From the NCBI GenBank assembly GCA_044360075.1, contig JBIKLA010000011.1, positions 49,645-113,644 of the forward strand: a stretch of 64,000 nucleotides of DNA. Reading direction: 5' to 3'. Shown here one piece after another: positions 16,982 through 26,758 of the stretch. The position numbers and the translations under genes were made by a program. Under the pieces are notes generated by a model. It was not told the origin of the DNA. It saw only the letters and a list, made by a program, of their open reading frames with translations, and did not search any database. This stretch comes from OMII01 sp947467385. Lineage in GTDB: Bacteria; Bdellovibrionota_C; UBA2361; OMII01. The stretch's first letter is position 1. Each line of letters opens with the position of its first letter.

Positions 16982-18778
16982 TTAACGATCGAATCCCAGG
17001 CGGGCAGCGGCATTTTCAGGCCCGACTACCTCGCTTCGGAGGCGGGCGTTGAAGAGCTGGCCGGCGGCAAAGATGATACGAGGCTCACCTGCCTGGCTGC
17101 CATCTGGCCCATCGCGCAGGGGCACCGCAACGTCGATCCGCACGATGCCTCCGCCCGTCGCTCGAGGGAAGCAGAAGCGCAGACCCACGCCCACGTCGCT
17201 GTAGACGTCCTGAGTAAACAGGTCGCCGAGGGAATTAGAGTTGGCTGCGCCGACATCGACGAAGGCAGCCGTGCCGAGGCTCACGAGCTGAAAGAGGTCA
17301 TCCACCAGATGCGTTCGCTCCTCCAGGTTGAAGGAGAATCGCTTGTCGCCCGAAAACGTGTTGACTTCATAGCCACGAAGCCCGGTGTCGGCGCCAAGCA
17401 GGAGCTGCCGGTCCTTGTCGAGGTCCTCTCCCCAGTCGAGGTAAAACTGGCTGGCGAAGGTATGGCGGCCGAGGAAGAGATCCCCGGCAAACATGTCGCC
17501 TATAACGGAGTAGAACTTCGCCTCTCCACGCAGCAGGGTATTTTGAAAATCATTTTGAGCGACGCGGGTTGAGCCTCCGACCTCTCCGCGCAGGAATGAC
17601 CGGTCAGATGTGCGCCAGCCCTTATTGCGGTTTCCGGTAAAGAGCCCAGCGTTGTACATCGAGCCAAGCGATGTGGGTGCTGCCTGCGCGATCACGAGGG
17701 ACTCATCACCGAGATTGTAGTCCTCAGGCCGATCGAAGCGGTCGATGTAGTTCATCGTAATGAACTTGGGCTCTACAGACTGGTACTGGAGCATGGGCCC
17801 TGAGAATCGTCGGTTCGCTGGCACGCCCGATATGTTGTTGCTCACGGTCGAAGGGTTGAGGTCCAGATCCTCGTAGTCCTGCTCGGTGGCCTGGAAGAAC
17901 GTGGCGTTGTCGTAGCCGTAGCCGACAGAGTAGCGCTGCGAGAGGATCGTTTGCCCCTTGTAGATTCCGGTGTAGGGGTCATCCTCCGCAGCCGGCTTAG
18001 CTGCCTTGCCCGCAAAAGTGTACAGGGCGGTCACGTCATCGAGGTGCTGGCGGAAGATGTAGTTTTCGGTGCCCGCGTACCATAGCCGCCCGACCGTGTT
18101 CTGCTTGCCGGCATCGATCTGCCATGCATCCCGCTGCTCAAGATCGCGGAACGGCAGCCCATAAATAAACTGGTAAACCTCGCCATCAGAACGGTCGGCA
18201 GCGGCGATGACCATGTTGTGCAGCGTGCTAAAAGCTTGTGGATCGGTAATCGCCACGCCGTAAGACTTTCGGGATGCGCTCTCCTGGTAGCGAGCCTCGA
18301 CGCGAGTGGCGCCACCTAAAAGGTTCGAGTCTGCTATACCGACACCGCGATTATTCTGTCCCGTGCCTGACGAGTAGGCGAGGTAGGGTACGAGGGTCCA
18401 GCTGTCGCGGGCAGAGATCAAGACATCGACGGCGTCGCCGTCGAAGGTCGGAACGACGCGAATCTCACGCAGGTAGCGTTGAAGGCGGAGGTTTCGCTCT
18501 GTCTGTTTAAGGAGGTAGGGATTGAAAGGATCGCCCTCTCGAAATCGAATCTCGTTTCGGATAACGCTCTCGTGTGTCTTGTACTTGATGCCATCTGCAA
18601 CCTTGTAGGGGAGGGTTGAGTAGTCCTCGAAGATGTCCCCAACCTTGATCGTGATGGAGCGGATGTAGCGCTTGCCCGGCTTGACCACCCGCGGAGCTGT
18701 ATCCTGCGCGGCTGCGTGCCGAGTCGCGACGATCAGCAACGCCGCAACGACCAGTAGATTTCGAAGCCGAAGCATCAT
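16982..18778 (-). CDS. Outer membrane protein of the BamA/D15 (Omp85) type
   Basis: After a signal peptide (LLVVAALLIVATRHAAAQ), residues 35-120 look like one or two POTRA modules (VIRNEIRFREGDPFNPYLLK, then ERNLRLQRYLREIRVVP). The remaining 450 residues alternate short polar strands as in an outer membrane barrel and end in a hydrophobic strand region (GLRFCFPRATGGGIVRIDVA). It resembles 'surface antigen D15' paralogues rather than BamA, and is shorter. The ATG at 18778 was chosen because the longer frame to 18838 precedes the signal peptide; AAGG lies 11 bases upstream. It is divergent from lolC/E-lolD-bamA. Confidence 0.75.
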   Translation of the reverse strand: MMLRLRNLLVVAALLIVATRHAAAQDTAPRVVKPGKRYIRSITIKVGDIFEDYSTLPYKVADGIKYKTHESVIRNEIRFREGDPFNPYLLKQTERNLRLQRYLREIRVVPTFDGDAVDVLISARDSWTLVPYLAYSSGTGQNNRGVGIADSNLLGGATRVEARYQESASRKSYGVAITDPQAFSTLHNMVIAAADRSDGEVYQFIYGLPFRDLEQRDAWQIDAGKQNTVGRLWYAGTENYIFRQHLDDVTALYTFAGKAAKPAAEDDPYTGIYKGQTILSQRYSVGYGYDNATFFQATEQDYEDLDLNPSTVSNNISGVPANRRFSGPMLQYQSVEPKFITMNYIDRFDRPEDYNLGDESLVIAQAAPTSLGSMYNAGLFTGNRNKGWRTSDRSFLRGEVGGSTRVAQNDFQNTLLRGEAKFYSVIGDMFAGDLFLGRHTFASQFYLDWGEDLDKDRQLLLGADTGLRGYEVNTFSGDKRFSFNLEERTHLVDDLFQLVSLGTAAFVDVGAANSNSLGDLFTQDVYSDVGVGLRFCFPRATGGGIVRIDVAVPLRDGPDGSQAGEPRIIFAAGQLFNARLRSEVVGPENAAARLGFDR

Positions 18779-19118
18779 GATTTTGAAAACCTTCGCGGGG
18801 CTCAGGGGGGCCGTGCCGAGGGCAGATTCCTCAGACACTTTTCCCCATGTTTATGATGCGATTACCGGGATTTACGATCCCTATAGGACGCCGACAAGAC
18901 GCGTTTTTTCGACCATTTTCGGAGCAAAAAGGGGCCGCCCGAAGGCGCGCCCACTAAGAATCCAAGGGGCCGCGCACATGGCTGCTCAGCGGCTAAAAAG
19001 ACACACCGCCTCAGCGCGCTTTCAAAGCCTTGTTTTACTGTCGAGGCGATGCCTCCGGAAGAATTATACTTCGGCGAATTCGTTGACGTATTTCAGCCAG
19101 ATAGCTATCGTTCGCACG
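18779..19118. promoter_or_regulatory. Divergent control region between the D15-like gene and lolC/E
   Basis: This 340-base gap has no supported gene. It contains a TATACT (19065-19070) suited to a -10 box for the lol operon, preceded by a small GAGGC-GAT-GCCTC hairpin, and a run of A/G near 18927. The open frame crossing it from 18672 is a random extension of lolC/E. Confidence 0.4.
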
Positions 19119-20402
19119 ATGACCTCTTGGAGTTTCTCACGAAAGATAGCGCTGCGTTACCTGTGGAGTAGGCGCTCGGAGGCATTCATCTCGATCATCA
19201 CAGTTATATCTGTAGTCGGCGTGGCGATCGGCGTGATGGTTCTTAACATCGTTATGGCCGTAATGACGGGCTTCGAGACGGAGCTCCGGGAAAAGATAGT
19301 CGGAACGGATTCCCACGTCGTTATTAGCAGCAAGCACTCGGCATGGATAGACGATTACAAGGCCGTCGCATCCTCGGTTCAGGATGTGCCGGGAGTGCGG
19401 TCAGTATCCCCGTTCACCTACCATCAGGTGCTGATTCGATCTGATTCCCGCGCGTCTGGGCTGCTGCTGCGGGGGATAGAGAAGGGCAGCGCCTCGGCTG
19501 ATCAGATCAAGAGCTACCTCGGCCCCAAGCAGTCACTCGACACGCTCTTTAGTCCCCCGCCTGTGACGGTGCTCACGGCCTCGGGCGAGGAGAGCGAAGC
19601 CGCAATTCCGGGAATCCTCATCGGGCGGTCGCTGGCAACCTCCCTCGGAGTGTTCGCTGGCACGCCCGTGTCGATACTCTCGCCCCAGGTTACCTCGACG
19701 CCGTTTGGCCTTGTGCCGCAGTTCCGCCGTTTCGTGGTGGTAGGATCGTACAGCTCAGGTCTCGTCGAGTACGAGAACGGCGTGGCGTACATAAGCCTTG
19801 AGGAGGCCCAGAAGTTCTTCGACATGAAAGGCGGCGTAACCGGACTTGAGGTGCGGGTCAACGACGTCAACCAGGCGCCGGCTATCGCCAAGCGCATCCT
19901 TGAGAAGCTTGGCGGCGTGGGCTCAAACTTCCTGGTGCGCGACTGGACGGCCACGAACAGGCCGCTGTGGGACGCAATTCAGCTCGAAAAGCGGGTGTAT
20001 TTCATCGTGCTGCTCCTTATTATCGTGATGGCGAGCTTTTCGATTATCACCACCCTTATCATGATCGTCATCGAGAAGCGCAAGGATATCGCAATTATGA
20101 AGACGCTGGGCGCGTCAACGAAGAGTGTCAGCCGAATCTTCCGCATCCAGGGCGCAGTCATCGGCGGCGTCGGCACTGTGCTCGGCCTGCTTTTGGGATA
20201 TGTGGGCTGCGTCGGCCTGCGCGAGTTCGGCTTCCCGATAGATGAGCGCATCTTCCAGATGTCGCAATTGCCCGTCGAGATAGAGCCTGTCAACTTCGCG
20301 GTGGTAGGCATCGCGGCATTCCTTATCTGCTTCTTTGCGACGGTGTATCCGGCACGCCGCGCAGCGCAGCTTGAGCCGAGCGAGGTGCTTCGCTATGACT
20401 AG
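19119..20402 (+). CDS. Lipoprotein-releasing system permease (LolC/LolE family)
   Basis: The 427-aa protein has the LolC/E layout: an N-terminal KIALRYLWSRR segment and first membrane helix (about residues 25-50, ISIITVISVVGVAIGVMVLN), a large periplasmic domain, then three helices at the C-terminus, including the FtsX-type core with KRKDIAIMKTLGAS. It would release lipoproteins from the inner membrane for outer membrane sorting, powered by LolD, which follows 42 bases downstream. Only one permease gene is present here, so it may act as a homodimer (LolF-like). I chose ATG 19119 because the longer frame lacks similarity upstream. Confidence 0.9.
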   Translation: MTSWSFSRKIALRYLWSRRSEAFISIITVISVVGVAIGVMVLNIVMAVMTGFETELREKIVGTDSHVVISSKHSAWIDDYKAVASSVQDVPGVRSVSPFTYHQVLIRSDSRASGLLLRGIEKGSASADQIKSYLGPKQSLDTLFSPPPVTVLTASGEESEAAIPGILIGRSLATSLGVFAGTPVSILSPQVTSTPFGLVPQFRRFVVVGSYSSGLVEYENGVAYISLEEAQKFFDMKGGVTGLEVRVNDVNQAPAIAKRILEKLGGVGSNFLVRDWTATNRPLWDAIQLEKRVYFIVLLLIIVMASFSIITTLIMIVIEKRKDIAIMKTLGASTKSVSRIFRIQGAVIGGVGTVLGLLLGYVGCVGLREFGFPIDERIFQMSQLPVEIEPVNFAVVGIAAFLICFFATVYPARRAAQLEPSEVLRYD

Positions 20403-20444
20403 GGGCTTTCAACGGCCGTGGCGCCCCCTACCGCAGGAGGAACG

Positions 20445-21152
20445 ATGCGAGTAGAGCTTAAGAACCTCTCGAAGAGGTACAAGGATGCCGACCGAGAACT
20501 GACGGTTATTAATCGGCTGACCTTCTCCTTTCCCGAGCGGGGCACGGTGGCCATCATCGGCCGCTCCGGCATCGGCAAGTCAACCCTTATGCACCTTCTT
20601 GGAGGGCTCGACACTCCATCTGAGGGCCAGGTGCTGTATGGGGACGCTGACATTAGCGCCCTCGAATCTGACGCGCGCGCCGCATTTCGCGCGAAAAACG
20701 TTGGCTTTATCTTTCAGTTTCACCATCTCCTGCCAGAGTTTTCCGCAGTAGAGAATGTGGCCCTGCCCCTCATCATGTCGGGCATGCGCGACGATGAGGC
20801 GCACGAACGCGCGTCGGCGCTCCTTGACCGAATGGGAATGAAGCCGCGCGAGGAGCACAGGCCATCGCAACTTTCGGGTGGGGAGCAGCAGCGCGTCGCG
20901 ATAGCACGGGCGCTCGTGACACGGCCGCGAGTCGTGCTTGCGGACGAGCCGACGGGCAACCTCGACGTCGTCACGGCAGCCGAAGTGCAGGAGCTGCTCA
21001 TGCAAATGAACCGGGAGCTTGAGAACACGCTTATCGTCGTCACCCACAGCCACGAGCTTGCCCGCACCATGGATCTCGTCGTCGAGATGCTTCCGGGCGG
21101 AGGATTAATTGAGCATCGCGCGAAGAATGCGGGACGAGAGGAGATAGGATAA
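20445..21152 (+). CDS. lolD: Lipoprotein-releasing ABC transporter ATPase LolD
   Basis: The protein (235 aa) has Walker A GRSGIGKST, the Q-loop IFQFHHLLPEF, signature LSGGEQQR, Walker B VVLADEPTGNLD and switch His in VVTHSHEL. The QFHHLLPEF stretch is typical of LolD. AGGAGG lies five bases before the ATG at 20445. The stop overlaps the bamA start (TAATG), indicating translational coupling of lipoprotein sorting with outer membrane assembly. Confidence 0.95.
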   Translation: MRVELKNLSKRYKDADRELTVINRLTFSFPERGTVAIIGRSGIGKSTLMHLLGGLDTPSEGQVLYGDADISALESDARAAFRAKNVGFIFQFHHLLPEFSAVENVALPLIMSGMRDDEAHERASALLDRMGMKPREEHRPSQLSGGEQQRVAIARALVTRPRVVLADEPTGNLDVVTAAEVQELLMQMNRELENTLIVVTHSHELARTMDLVVEMLPGGGLIEHRAKNAGREEIG

Positions 21153-23458
21153 TGCGGCTCTTCGCAAACATGCTTGGCCTGCTTGTGCCGTTGGCTATCT
21201 CCGCCGGAGGCATTTTGCCGCTTCCGGCTCATGCACAGGAGGCAAGATCTTTTGTTGTGCGGGACGTGGAGATTGATGGCAACCGGCGCATCGACACGGG
21301 TGCGGTGCGCTCCCAGATCGAGAACCTCAGCGGCCGGGTCTCTGAGGCCCAGCTAAGCGAGGACGTAAAGACACTCTATAACTCCGGATATTTTGACCAG
21401 GTACTCTTAAGCATTCTGCCGCACGGGGATGGGACCGTAACAGTAAAATTCACGGTCACCGAGAAGCCAATTGCTCGAAAGATACTCATCAAGGGCAACG
21501 ACGAGGTTTCAGAGGATGACCTGGCCGATGTGCTTAAGCTGGAGGGCCGCCGCTTCGTTGACCGCAGCAAGATTCAGACCCTCATGCGCAAGGCACAGCG
21601 TTACTACCAGGCCCAGGGCTACTACGACGCCACCCTCGACTACTCGTCGACCCCCGTAGGCGAAAACGAGGTTGACGTCACGTTCCATGTGAACGAGGGA
21701 AAGCGCTACTACGTGCGCGAGGTCGTTCTGCAAGGGGTGCACGACCTCGATGAGGATGAGATGCGAGCTCCGCTCCAGACCCAAAGATATAAGTGGTGGA
21801 GCTCGTGGCTTTTCGGGACGGGCAAAGTTAGTGAGGAGATGACGGAGGCGGACAAGCAGATCCTTAAGCAGTACCTTCTCGACCACGGGTATATCGAGAG
21901 CAACGTCGGAGACGCCTCGATCGAGAAGCGCGAGGACGGCTTGTACGTCGTATTCGACGTCGCCGAAGGGCAGGAGTTCAAAATTGGCAAGATTACGGCC
22001 AGCGGGGACCTCGTCGACGGGTCGAAGGAAAAGACCGTCGAGGACCTCAAGAGTGAGGGGGGAGAGGTCTTTAGCGCCTCGAACGTGCGGGCAGACATCT
22101 TTACCATCACCGACCGCTTCGGTGACGAGGGATACGCATTTGCCAACGTGGTTCCGAACACGTCTCTCAACAGGGACAATGGCACGGTCGATCTCGACTT
22201 CTCCAGCACCAAGGGCAAGCCAGTAAAGATCGGCAAGATAACGATTACGGGTAACGAAAAGACATATGACAACGTTGTCCGGCGCGAGATGCGCATTCAG
22301 GAGCAGCACCGGTATAGCGGAACAAAGGTGCGCAAGAGCCAGACGATGCTTGAGCGGCTCGGCATCTTCGACGAGGTTACGGTCAACAACAAGCCAACCG
22401 CCGATCCCGCCGTTATCGACCTCGACGTGAACGTCAAGGAGGGCTCAACCGGAAGCTTTACTGCGGGAGCAGGATACTCCACCGCAAACGGCGCCGTCTT
22501 CAACACAAAGCTCTCCGAGAACAACCTGTTTGGAACCGGAAACAAGCTTAACCTTAACCTCGACTTCGGATCCCAAATCTCCAACCAGGTGCTGTCCTTC
22601 GACAACCCGCGCCTGAATGACAGCCACTTCTCCTTCGGTGCCGACGTCTTGAGAACAACCCGGCAATACCAAGACTTTAACCGCGAGCTGGCTGGAGGCT
22701 CGACCTCTCTCGGATATCCGGCTGAGCTGGTGTTCGGCGAGTGGGCGCAGGACATCGCAATGACAGCGAAGTACGAGATACTCGCAACCGACATCCGCGA
22801 TGTGGCAGATGACTCGGCGCAGCTTGTAAAGGACTCGGTCGGGCGATCATCGGCTTCGGCCGTGACCCCGGGACTCTCGCGCAGCACCCTCGACAACCCA
22901 GGCAATCCCACGAAGGGCTCTCGCCAAAACCTCACGGTTGAATTCGCGGGTCTGGGCGGCGACCAGCAATTTTATCTTTTCGAGGCGAGAAACGCGTGGT
23001 ACTACCCGCTTCTTAAGGGCGAATTCGGCGAGTTCACGCTGGCCGACCGTACCTCTTTCGGGTACGGGCAGAGCCTTAACGACGACCCATTTCCTCTCTA
23101 CCGGCGATTCTTCCCTGGAGGCATCAACTCGGTGCGAGGCTACCAGAACCGCACCCTCGGCCCTGCGGACATCAACGGCCAGGAGTATGGAGGCAGCAAG
23201 CAGTTCATCAATAACGTTGAGCTCATCTTTCCACTCGTAACCTCTGCCGGCTTGCGGGGAGTTGTTTTCTACGATGTTGGCCAGGCATACGATGACAATG
23301 AGGCATTCGAGGTAAGCGGCTTGCGGCAGGGCGTCGGCTACGGTATCCGCTGGAACTCCCCGATGGGCCCCATCCGCTTCGAGATCGGCTATCCTATAGC
23401 CCGCCAAGAGGGAGAGGCGGCTCAGCAGACGATGTTCTCCTTCGGCGGTCCGATGTAG
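21152..23458 (+). CDS. bamA: Outer membrane protein assembly factor BamA
   Basis: A signal peptide (MRLFANMLGLLVPLAISAGG... to AHAQ) precedes five POTRA domains, roughly residues 30-105, 105-185, 185-275, 275-360 and 360-435 (for example ILIKGNDEVSEDDLADVLKL and ITITGN at the starts of POTRA 2 and 5). The C-terminal 330 residues form the barrel, with the conserved loop-6 motif VRGYQNRTLGP and a final MGPIRFEIGYPI strand region. BamA inserts beta-barrel proteins into the outer membrane. The lol-bamA gene order is known from several delta-type proteobacteria. Confidence 0.96.
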   Translation: MRLFANMLGLLVPLAISAGGILPLPAHAQEARSFVVRDVEIDGNRRIDTGAVRSQIENLSGRVSEAQLSEDVKTLYNSGYFDQVLLSILPHGDGTVTVKFTVTEKPIARKILIKGNDEVSEDDLADVLKLEGRRFVDRSKIQTLMRKAQRYYQAQGYYDATLDYSSTPVGENEVDVTFHVNEGKRYYVREVVLQGVHDLDEDEMRAPLQTQRYKWWSSWLFGTGKVSEEMTEADKQILKQYLLDHGYIESNVGDASIEKREDGLYVVFDVAEGQEFKIGKITASGDLVDGSKEKTVEDLKSEGGEVFSASNVRADIFTITDRFGDEGYAFANVVPNTSLNRDNGTVDLDFSSTKGKPVKIGKITITGNEKTYDNVVRREMRIQEQHRYSGTKVRKSQTMLERLGIFDEVTVNNKPTADPAVIDLDVNVKEGSTGSFTAGAGYSTANGAVFNTKLSENNLFGTGNKLNLNLDFGSQISNQVLSFDNPRLNDSHFSFGADVLRTTRQYQDFNRELAGGSTSLGYPAELVFGEWAQDIAMTAKYEILATDIRDVADDSAQLVKDSVGRSSASAVTPGLSRSTLDNPGNPTKGSRQNLTVEFAGLGGDQQFYLFEARNAWYYPLLKGEFGEFTLADRTSFGYGQSLNDDPFPLYRRFFPGGINSVRGYQNRTLGPADINGQEYGGSKQFINNVELIFPLVTSAGLRGVVFYDVGQAYDDNEAFEVSGLRQGVGYGIRWNSPMGPIRFEIGYPIARQEGEAAQQTMFSFGGPM

Positions 23459-23479
23459 CACAGGCCCGTTCGGTTTCCG

Positions 23480-24685
23480 TTACGCCGGGATAACCTCGGT
23501 GTCCGAGAGCTCCTTGTCTTGCTCGTCCTCGTGGGCAAGGAACGGGTTGCGAGCCCTGCGGCGCAAAAGCGAGAACGTGTCGTGGTATCCCACCTCAATC
23601 AGGAGGTTAAGGTACTCAGGGTCGAGCGCCACATAGGACATGACTTCGTAGGCAGCCTCCTCTCCCAGCTTAGCCTTGACCAGGGTGAAGAGTGGCCAGA
23701 GCGCGCCGCACGCGTCCATGAAGCGCTTGCGAGAGCTCCCTACAGCCTGCTTGAGATATCCCCCAAGGGCTCCAGGATTTCGGATGGTAAGCGTCTCCGG
23801 CGGCCGCAGGCAGAATGTATCATCGCCAGCCGGCACCTCCCAGCTCGGGCGCGTGTCGTGCGCTTCCCCGTACTGGTCGAGCCACCACGATCGGCCGGAG
23901 ATATCGATGACTACGATGCGATGTGCGCCCAGCCGCACAGCCGGGTCAACCGGAATGTTCTGAGAGATCCCGCCGTCAACAAGCCGAACCCTGCCGCGGT
24001 CCGTGTCGAGCTCCACCGGCGGTAATATTGAGGGCAGCGCAGCCGAGGCGAAGCCGTGGCGGGAGTTAAGCTCCTGCACATAACACACATCAAAGGTAGC
24101 TCCAGATAGCTCCTCCTCGCTTAGCTGATGGTGCGAACTCAGGAACAGGAGAGGGCGGCGCTGGCTTCCCTCCATGGTGGTCATGACACCCACTGCGCGC
24201 AGTGAAGCCGCGCGATTTTCTGGGCGCAAGCCTCCCTCCTGGTGTATGACCCCGTTGAGCCGATGCTCAAGCGGAGCGGGATTCAGGACCGAGGTTTTGG
24301 ACCCGTGCGGACCTGGCGCCAGATACTGCTGCGTGGCGATGCGAATTGCGCGTAGGAAGGCGAGGGTGCGCGAGCCGGAGAAGGTGTTGCTGAAGGTCCT
24401 CTCGCGCCACAGCTCCTCAAGCGTCTCCACCGAATAGGCCATGCCTTTCTTGAGGCACGCCGCGAGAACCAGGCCATTCACCGCCCCGATGCTGCTCCCC
24501 AGAACGATGGAGGTATTGTCTAGGTCCTTGCCAAGCACCTGCGCGACGGCCTTGAGCGCCCCCGCCTGATAGGCAGCGCGGACCCCGCCCCCAGACAATA
24601 CGATCCCGATGTCACTGCTGTTGGGCTCAAGCGACTTTCGAAATTTGACCGCCTTCTGATCGTCGGCCTGAGGCCGTCTCCTCAT
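23480..24685 (-). CDS. Patatin-like phospholipase/acyl hydrolase
   Basis: The three patatin elements are present: the oxyanion hole SGGGVRAAYQAG, nucleophile elbow GSSIGAVNG (Ser in GxSxG) and catalytic Asp in LVDGGISQNIP. The N-terminal 35 residues are basic and polar with no signal peptide. It probably hydrolyses a lipid acyl ester at the inner face of the membrane. The ATG at 24685 has AAGG five bases upstream; a GTG at 24703 is also in frame. It is convergent with bamA across 21 bases. Confidence 0.88.
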   Translation of the reverse strand: MRRRPQADDQKAVKFRKSLEPNSSDIGIVLSGGGVRAAYQAGALKAVAQVLGKDLDNTSIVLGSSIGAVNGLVLAACLKKGMAYSVETLEELWRERTFSNTFSGSRTLAFLRAIRIATQQYLAPGPHGSKTSVLNPAPLEHRLNGVIHQEGGLRPENRAASLRAVGVMTTMEGSQRRPLLFLSSHHQLSEEELSGATFDVCYVQELNSRHGFASAALPSILPPVELDTDRGRVRLVDGGISQNIPVDPAVRLGAHRIVVIDISGRSWWLDQYGEAHDTRPSWEVPAGDDTFCLRPPETLTIRNPGALGGYLKQAVGSSRKRFMDACGALWPLFTLVKAKLGEEAAYEVMSYVALDPEYLNLLIEVGYHDTFSLLRRRARNPFLAHEDEQDKELSDTEVIPA

Positions 24686-24948
24686 AAAAACCTTGAATTC
24701 CACTGACCCCTATCGTTTAGGGTCGGCTGTTTTGGACAAACCTTAATAAACGGTGTCGCTATCCCGTATTCTGGTTCTAATACGTACGATGCCGCAAGAG
24801 GTCGATTCGATTAAATAAAATAGCCCGAGACAAACTCTCAGAGAACTCCTGGCGGTAAGTCCATAAGGTGCCTAAGAGTTTGAAGTGCGTTTCTAGTGGG
24901 CTGTGAGGGGGTCGGGGGTGTGGTAGGTTGAAGGGGATGGGAGAGCAG

Positions 24949-25647
24949 ATGGGTCAACGGGAAGGCATGTCCCGGCAGGTTGTTACCGTCGATGGGCTCG
25001 GCGCTTCGGGTAAGAGCGCCCTGGCGCGCCATTTGGCCGAGCGGCTCGGGTATGCACACCTCAATTCTGGCCTCCTATACCGCTCCGCTGGATTCCTTGC
25101 CCACCGCGCCGGAATCCCACTCGATGACGGGACACGCATAGCTGCCGAGCTCAAGCAGCACTCTATCATCCTACAACACGACCCCGTTCTCGGAGCTATC
25201 GTCGTAATCAACGACAAACCCTACGAGGCCGAGCTCATGGCCCGTGACATCTCTGAGGCAGCCTCCCAAGTTGCCAAGCACGCCCAGGTGCGCGAGCACT
25301 TCCTTGGAATTCAGCGCGACGCCTTTGCCCCCATGGGTGTCGTAGCCGAAGGGCGAGATATGGGAACGGTGGTTTTTCCTGAGGCCCCGGTTAAGTTTTT
25401 CGTCGAGGCTCGCCTCGATGTTCGAGCTAAGCGGAGATTCGAGCAGCTCCTCAGCAAGGGCCAAGCCGCAGACCTTGAGTCGATTAGCCATGAGCTAGCA
25501 GAGCGTGACAACCGGGACGCCACACGCTCAACGGCACCAATGAAGCCGGCCCAGGACGCTGTTATCATCGACAACTCGGACACGCCGCTCGAGCAGACCG
25601 TCGATCGCATGCTCGATATCGTCACATCACACGCCAAGGGCAACTAG
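24949..25647 (+). CDS. cmk: Cytidylate kinase
   Basis: The sequence has the Cmk P-loop VDGLGASGKSALA, NSGLLYR (family consensus D-[ST]-G-x-x-YR, here Asn replaces Asp), AEGRDMGTVVFPEA and the lid-side RDNRDATRSTAPM. It phosphorylates CMP/dCMP. Length (232 aa) is normal. Several in-frame starts exist: TTG 24928, ATG 24937, 24949, 24967. The ATG at 24949 has GGGAG at the best distance. In many bacteria cmk precedes rpsA; here it is convergent with lptG, with an AGGAGC/GCTCCT hairpin between them. Confidence 0.9.
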   Translation: MGQREGMSRQVVTVDGLGASGKSALARHLAERLGYAHLNSGLLYRSAGFLAHRAGIPLDDGTRIAAELKQHSIILQHDPVLGAIVVINDKPYEAELMARDISEAASQVAKHAQVREHFLGIQRDAFAPMGVVAEGRDMGTVVFPEAPVKFFVEARLDVRAKRRFEQLLSKGQAADLESISHELAERDNRDATRSTAPMKPAQDAVIIDNSDTPLEQTVDRMLDIVTSHAKGN

Positions 25648-25669
25648 GCAGGAGCAAAAGCTGCAGCTC

Positions 25670-26758
25670 CTAGCGCGGCGCCTCGGCTCCCAAGTTGAGA
25701 ACAAGCGCAACCGCCCCCATGAGCAGGTTGGCCATCCAGGCTGCGAGCATGGGTGGCAAAAGGTCGGCCCGACCCATCGAGATGCTGAAGGAGTTAACCG
25801 CGTAATAGGCAAAAGCGATGCAGAGCGCAGCGAGCGAGCTCTGAGCCATACTGCCAGAGCGCGCCGGCAGGAACGTGAAGGGAAGCACTATCATCGCCAC
25901 AACAAACACAACAAGGGGCGAGGCGAGCTTGCCATACATGTCGGGCAGGTACTGCGAGGTTGAGACTCCGTTGTTGCGCTGCTTCTTGATAAAGTGTCGA
26001 ATCTCGCGGTAACTCATCGTTGTCGGCTCATCCTTAAACTCGTAAAAGTCCTCCGGAGACTCGCCCACGATCAGCGGAATCTCCGCGAAGTGCTCAACCG
26101 TCACCGGCTGGGTATCAAAATGGTACCGGGTGGCATTCAAGAGGACCCAGCCGAGGTCCTTCGAAATCCAGTTCGCCCTCTCAGCGTCAGTGCGCTTTAC
26201 CGCAACCCAACTGTCGTCGATCTCGAATTGAGAAAAATCGTGGAGACTGTTGGTGCTGGAGTTGAAGAGGTCCGTCGTAAAAAAGCTGTTGCCGTTCCTC
26301 CACCAGAAGTCCGACTGGTTGTAGTTGCCCTTCTTGTCCTTCTTGCGGATATCGAGGTTGTACAGCTTTTTTTGCTTGCGCTCAGCAGCCGGGACGATGT
26401 GCTCCCCAAGCACAAACGAGAAGGCAGAGAGGATCAGGCTCAGGACGACAAGGGGGCGCGCCAGCCAAAACAGGGTAAGGCCGCTGGCCCGCATCGCCGT
26501 TATCTCGGCGCTCTTTGAGAGCAGTCCAAAGGTGAAGAGGGTGGCAAACATGAGCGCTATCGGCAGCATGAGGGATACCATGAGCGGTATCTTGAAGATG
26601 AAGTATTGGATGACCAACCATACCGAAGCCTTCTCTGACAGCACATTGTCGAGCCTGTCAAAGAAGTCGACCATCAGGAACAGAAACACGAACATGGCGA
26701 GGCAGATGAAGAAGTTCTTCACCAAGATCGACAGGATGTAACGGTGCAAGATCTTCAT
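25670..26758 (-). CDS. lptG: LPS export permease LptG
   Basis: The 362-aa protein has the YjgP/YjgQ fold: three helices at the N-terminus (about 12-110), a periplasmic beta-jellyroll and three helices at the C-terminus (about 270-360). KSAEITAMRASG is the cytoplasmic coupling segment that contacts LptB. The ATG at 26758 overlaps the lptF stop (TAATG). With LptF it forms the inner membrane permease that extracts lipopolysaccharide toward the LptC-A-D bridge. LptB is not in the window. Confidence 0.93.
   Translation of the reverse strand: MKILHRYILSILVKNFFICLAMFVFLFLMVDFFDRLDNVLSEKASVWLVIQYFIFKIPLMVSLMLPIALMFATLFTFGLLSKSAEITAMRASGLTLFWLARPLVVLSLILSAFSFVLGEHIVPAAERKQKKLYNLDIRKKDKKGNYNQSDFWWRNGNSFFTTDLFNSSTNSLHDFSQFEIDDSWVAVKRTDAERANWISKDLGWVLLNATRYHFDTQPVTVEHFAEIPLIVGESPEDFYEFKDEPTTMSYREIRHFIKKQRNNGVSTSQYLPDMYGKLASPLVVFVVAMIVLPFTFLPARSGSMAQSSLAALCIAFAYYAVNSFSISMGRADLLPPMLAAWMANLLMGAVALVLNLGAEAPR

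Noticed and set aside
18672..19118. N-terminal extension of the lolC/E frame
   Set aside because: It runs antisense through the D15-like signal peptide and has no lol similarity; the ATG at 19119 gives a normal-length protein.
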